A stretch of DNA of 64,000 bases. Source: Glandiceps talaboti. Its lineage: Eukaryota; Hemichordata; Enteropneusta; Spengelidae. Shown piece after piece: positions 63,770-64,000 of the stretch (the stretch's first letter is position 1; each line of letters opens with the position of its first letter). The notes below the pieces were generated by a model. That model saw nothing but the letters and a program-made list of their open reading frames with translations, was not told the origin of the DNA and did no database searches. The translations under genes were made by a program, and so were the position numbers. The stretch is taken from assembly GCF_964340395.1 (NCBI RefSeq), contig NC_135558.1, forward strand, positions 20,057,371 to 20,121,370, given 5' to 3'.

Positions 63770-63878
63770 TTCTACCATATATGACCAGGAAGCTATCTCA
63801 TGTACACGACGAGAAGAGAACGCACCCCAACAGTCTAACAGTGACAAGGTAGCAAGACCAGAAAAGAGAGGATCACAG
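63770..63878 (+). CDS. Orphan internal exon
   Basis: An acceptor (TGATTGCTTACAG) and donor (CAG/GTGAGG) bound 109 bases open in one frame (STIYDQEAISCTRREENAPQ, then QSNSDKVARPEKRGSQ). A strong unused donor GTGAGT at 63449 lies just after the previous stop. The exon could belong to a longer isoform with the stop in the skipped part, or to a following gene beyond the window. It does not continue the 63335-63430 exon in frame. Confidence 0.4.
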
Positions 63879-64000
63879 GTGAGGTGCATTTGATAAATTT
63901 CATGGACTAATGTTTTACATGAAATCTTTTTGTGTACTATACTGCATGGTGACAAAAAAGAAAACGGTGCCCATCTTCAGAGGCCGGTATTTTGCTCGTG

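Overview
This looks like nuclear DNA from a marine invertebrate animal; I cannot place the phylum from sequence alone. It is AT-rich and intron-rich, with GT-AG introns in consistent phases, very abundant simple repeats, hairpin MITEs, a Penelope-like retroelement, AATAAA signals and a type I + type II promoter-style serine tRNA. There is no bacterial-style gene packing. Roughly 10% of the window is protein-coding and much of the rest is repeat. All gene models are built by hand from splice sites, phases and open frames; no expression or database evidence was available.

Layout: (1) 1228-9536, plus: the 3' part of a nine-exon coiled-coil/KE-rich protein of possible axonemal type. (2) 10.8-11.5 kb: a hammerhead ribozyme motif between TA repeats, of the kind carried by Penelope-like elements, then a retroposon tail. 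(3) 14835-18271, plus: a two-exon, 63-residue secreted or membrane micropeptide. (4) 20580-21321, plus: a frameshifted carbohydrate sulfotransferase pseudogene. (5) 21826-22141, minus: a terminal coiled-coil exon. (6) 24847-38234, plus: a five-exon unknown gene. Its first intron of about 7.9 kb holds a 2-kb foldback element, a 235-bp tandem array, homopolymer tracts and a decayed SAP/SWIM-type gene with nested MITEs. (7) 40405-40967, plus: the GIY-YIG end of a Penelope-like element. (8) 42104-45076, plus: an N-myristoylation module and a 600-residue coiled coil that join in phase across a 504-bp intron. (9) 47.6-49.7 kb: direct repeats around hairpin elements. (10) 51144-51225, minus: tRNA-Ser(AGA). 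(11) 52668-56230, minus: a damaged protein-kinase gene whose catalytic-loop exon end and splice donor have been amplified into a minisatellite. (12) 57423-63430, plus: an eight-exon SAM-like gene whose second intron is two satellite arrays.

The genes do not form an obvious pathway. The most striking features are structural: minisatellites that copy a splice donor or stay open on both strands, a MITE with a clean 9-bp target duplication inside a decayed gene, and the hammerhead motif. Two alternative 3' splice sites 32 bases apart would read one exon in two frames.
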